Positions 62,040-64,000 of a stretch of DNA of 64,000 bases are shown one piece after another; position 1 is the first letter of the stretch, and each line of letters opens with the position of its first letter. The translations under genes and the position numbers were made by a program. Origin of the DNA: Crocosphaera chwakensis CCY0110 (lineage in GTDB: Bacteria; Cyanobacteriota; Cyanobacteriia; Cyanobacteriales; Microcystaceae); NCBI RefSeq assembly GCF_000169335.1, contig NZ_AAXW01000006.1, forward strand, positions 110,186 to 174,185, in the 5' to 3' direction. The notes under the pieces are model-generated. The model did no database searches. It was given only the letters and a program-made list of their open reading frames with translations, and was not told the DNA's origin.

Positions 62040-64000
62040 CTAACTCACTAAATTAATTTTTGATCCTTCATTAGTTTTATATACTTCTATACGATTTTGA
62101 AAGGCTTCTTTAAATTGGGGCATGTGGGTAACAGCTAAAATACAAGAAAACTCAGAAGAAATAGCATTAATAGCTGCAACTAAACGTTCACATCCTTGTG
62201 CATCTTGAGTACCAAAACCTTCATCAATAATTAACATTTGTAATGTGGTTCCTGCCCGTTGTGCTAATAATTTAGCTAATGCCAAACGAACAGAAAAATT
62301 AATCCTAAATGCTTCACCTCCTGAATAAGTTTCATAAGCACGAGTTCCTTTTGAATCAGAGATAATAATATCTAAAGTATCGATCATTTTAGAAGATTTT
62401 TTCCGAGAACTTCCGCTTTTTCCTGCTCGTTGTGTCACAAATCTAATATGAAATTGATTCCCTGTTAATCTTGATAAAATATGATTTGTTTCTGTTTCTA
62501 ATTGCGGTAAAACATTTTCAATCATTAATAATTGAATACCATTTTTGCTAAAAGCTTTACTTAATTCTGTGTGAACCCGATATTGTTTACGAACTTCTTG
62601 ATATTCTTGTTCTTGTTCTTCTTGTTGTTTTTTTAAGCTTTCCAGTTGAGATAACGATTGTTCTATCCTTCCTTTTTGAGCGAGTAAATTATCTAATTTT
62701 TCTCTTTGTACTTTTAATTTTTTTTCTAAAGTCTCAATCTCTTGACTATGATCTTCAATCGTTTCTAATTGATTAGATAACTGTTGTATAAATTTTTCTG
62801 TATCTTGTTGTTCTTCTTGATTATTATTCATTTTAATTTCGATATTTTTTAATTGTTCTTGTAATTGAGGATAGTCTTGTTTAACGTCTTGTAATTTTTG
62901 ATAATCGACTACAGAAGATTGAGATTTACGAATATAATTAGATATTCTTTGATGATAAGAGCGATCATAGTTTAAATTGTTTAATTCTTCTTCTATTTTA
63001 TTAACTTCTTGTTTTAATTCCGAATTAGTTTCTAAGTTATTTTTTTCTGTTTCTAGCTGTTCAAGTTTAGCAATAAGTTCTGGTTTTTGCTGCGCTATTT
63101 TCTTTTGATCACGAATAGCATCTTCTATTCTCGCTTGTTTAATTTCTGCCCATCTTAACCGTTCCACTTCTCCCCTTGCTAAAGCATGAGTTTGTTCATC
63201 ATAGTTCAGTTTTTCTAATCTTTTATCGATAATTCTAATCTCATTTTGTATATTCATTCCATAGGTTTCTGTATTAATCAAATTATCAACATTTTCTTTA
63301 TCTTTTAATAATTTTTTCAATTTAACTTTAACTTCTCCTGCTTGATCAAGTTGAGCTTCTATTCGAGAAAATTCTTGTTGTATATTACCTGAATTTTTTA
63401 ACTGATTTTCTAATTCTCTATCTTCACTAATTAATGATTTAATATCTCGCTTAATCACGGATAATTCTTCTTGTAAAAACCAAATTTGTTGTTGAAGTTG
63501 TTCTTGTTGTTTATTTGTCTTCTCAATCACATGATGACGACGACTTTCGTCCAAGTTTTGCTCACATAAAGGACAAGTAGACTCTGGATTATTTAATAAG
63601 TTTATTTTCTTCTGTAGTTCTTCTATTTTTTCAGTATAATTTTTTTGATTAACTATCAATTTTTCTTGTGTTAATTTTCTTTCTTGTGATTTTTCTTTGA
63701 CTCTTTTTTGATAGACTTTTTGATTGTCAATTTCTTGTATTTTATTATCTAGTTCTATAAGCAATTGTCGTCTTTTAGGTATTTTTTCTAACTCTTGATG
63801 ATACTGAAGTGCTAAGGTTTCAAATTGTTCTAATTTAGCTTCCAAATTAGCTTTTATTTTTGCTAATTCCGTTTCTAGACTTTGCTTTTGTTTCAATAGA
63901 GGTGTTACTGTATGTTGTAATTTATCTAATTCCTGTAAGCGTTGTCGATGATTGTTTAATTTTTGTACAGCAACTTTAATATCTTCAGCTTGACTAATAG
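62040..64000 (-). CDS. sbcC: Exonuclease SbcC (Rad50-like), C-terminal part
   Basis: The frame is open to the right edge, so the N-terminal ATPase half is outside. Visible parts are long coiled coils with the zinc hook CPLCEQNL in the middle, and the C-terminal ATPase half: signature TYSGGEAFRINFSVRLALAKLLAQ, Walker B MLIIDEGFGTQDAQG, and the His switch ILAVTHMPQFKEAF. With SbcD it cuts hairpins and double-strand ends. It is encoded just after the toxin remnant on the opposite strand. Confidence 0.94.
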   Translation of the reverse strand, partial: ISQAEDIKVAVQKLNNHRQRLQELDKLQHTVTPLLKQKQSLETELAKIKANLEAKLEQFETLALQYHQELEKIPKRRQLLIELDNKIQEIDNQKVYQKRVKEKSQERKLTQEKLIVNQKNYTEKIEELQKKINLLNNPESTCPLCEQNLDESRRHHVIEKTNKQQEQLQQQIWFLQEELSVIKRDIKSLISEDRELENQLKNSGNIQQEFSRIEAQLDQAGEVKVKLKKLLKDKENVDNLINTETYGMNIQNEIRIIDKRLEKLNYDEQTHALARGEVERLRWAEIKQARIEDAIRDQKKIAQQKPELIAKLEQLETEKNNLETNSELKQEVNKIEEELNNLNYDRSYHQRISNYIRKSQSSVVDYQKLQDVKQDYPQLQEQLKNIEIKMNNNQEEQQDTEKFIQQLSNQLETIEDHSQEIETLEKKLKVQREKLDNLLAQKGRIEQSLSQLESLKKQQEEQEQEYQEVRKQYRVHTELSKAFSKNGIQLLMIENVLPQLETETNHILSRLTGNQFHIRFVTQRAGKSGSSRKKSSKMIDTLDIIISDSKGTRAYETYSGGEAFRINFSVRLALAKLLAQRAGTTLQMLIIDEGFGTQDAQGCERLVAAINAISSEFSCILAVTHMPQFKEAFQNRIEVYKTNEGSKINLVS

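Overview
The window is a piece of a cyanobacterial chromosome. Direct signs are a photosystem II D2 gene (psbD), the three-gene min locus in cyanobacterial order, many GCGATCGC (HIP1) octamers, a PEP-CTERM protein, Nif11 and DUF-type families typical of cyanobacteria, and low GC content. A unicellular Cyanothece/Crocosphaera-type organism is my inference, not something the sequence proves. I saw no tRNA or rRNA gene.

Layout. 1-4.5 kb: a prokaryotic-Argonaute-related pPIWI-RE defence cassette. Its helicase gene runs in from the left edge and carries an in-frame TGA near its end; the pPIWI-RE protein itself is intact. 4.6-13.1 kb: a fasciclin-domain secreted protein, minC-minD-minE, a PEP-CTERM protein, trmH and several metabolic oxidoreductases and hydrolases. 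13.3-16.6 kb: a large NACHT NTPase ending in 30 almost identical pentapeptide repeats. 16.7-22.1 kb: a frameshifted DUF2809 gene, a Nif11 protein, a DUF2993 protein, a stand-alone psbD with a clear terminator, and an arsB-arsH-arsC arsenic operon with two ArsR-type operators. 22.1-25.8 kb: glycosyltransferase, SGNH-like protein and MBOAT acyltransferase, probably an envelope polysaccharide acylation unit. 26-27.8 kb: decayed HNH and toxin-immunity remnants. 27.8-36.6 kb: radical SAM protein, accD, glmU and conserved cyanobacterial proteins. 36.6-39.7 kb: a repeat-rich island with two tandem-repeat tracts, a MITE-like element and three copies of a 24-bp palindrome around and inside a parB-like gene. 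39.7-53.3 kb: ordinary genes (histidine kinase, murF, bisphosphate nucleotidase, rhomboid, folB, PLP decarboxylase, response regulator, MFS transporter). 53.4-55.4 kb: a graveyard with a haem-peroxidase tail, a deleted IS4-type element, and a DUF4114/Calx-beta gene broken by a MITE, a 5-bp duplication and the IS. 55.7-59.7 kb: prohibitin-like protein, ABC ATPase, orphan NrtA/CmpA-like binding protein. 59.8-62 kb: a relE-type toxin gene split by a complete 1758-bp ISKra4-like element with an 8-bp target duplication, with its antitoxin intact. The right edge cuts through sbcC.

How it fits together. The housekeeping genes cover division-site placement, fatty acid and peptidoglycan precursor synthesis, folate, PSII and arsenic resistance. 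Between them are conflict-related loci (pPIWI-RE, NACHT-pentapeptide, Imm53 orphan, toxin-antitoxin) in different stages of decay, accompanied by IS elements, MITEs and dispersed palindromes. The strongest candidates for something little described are the 24-bp palindromes linked to the parB-like gene, the NACHT protein with its homogenised repeat tail, and the pPIWI-RE cassette with a stop codon in its helicase.
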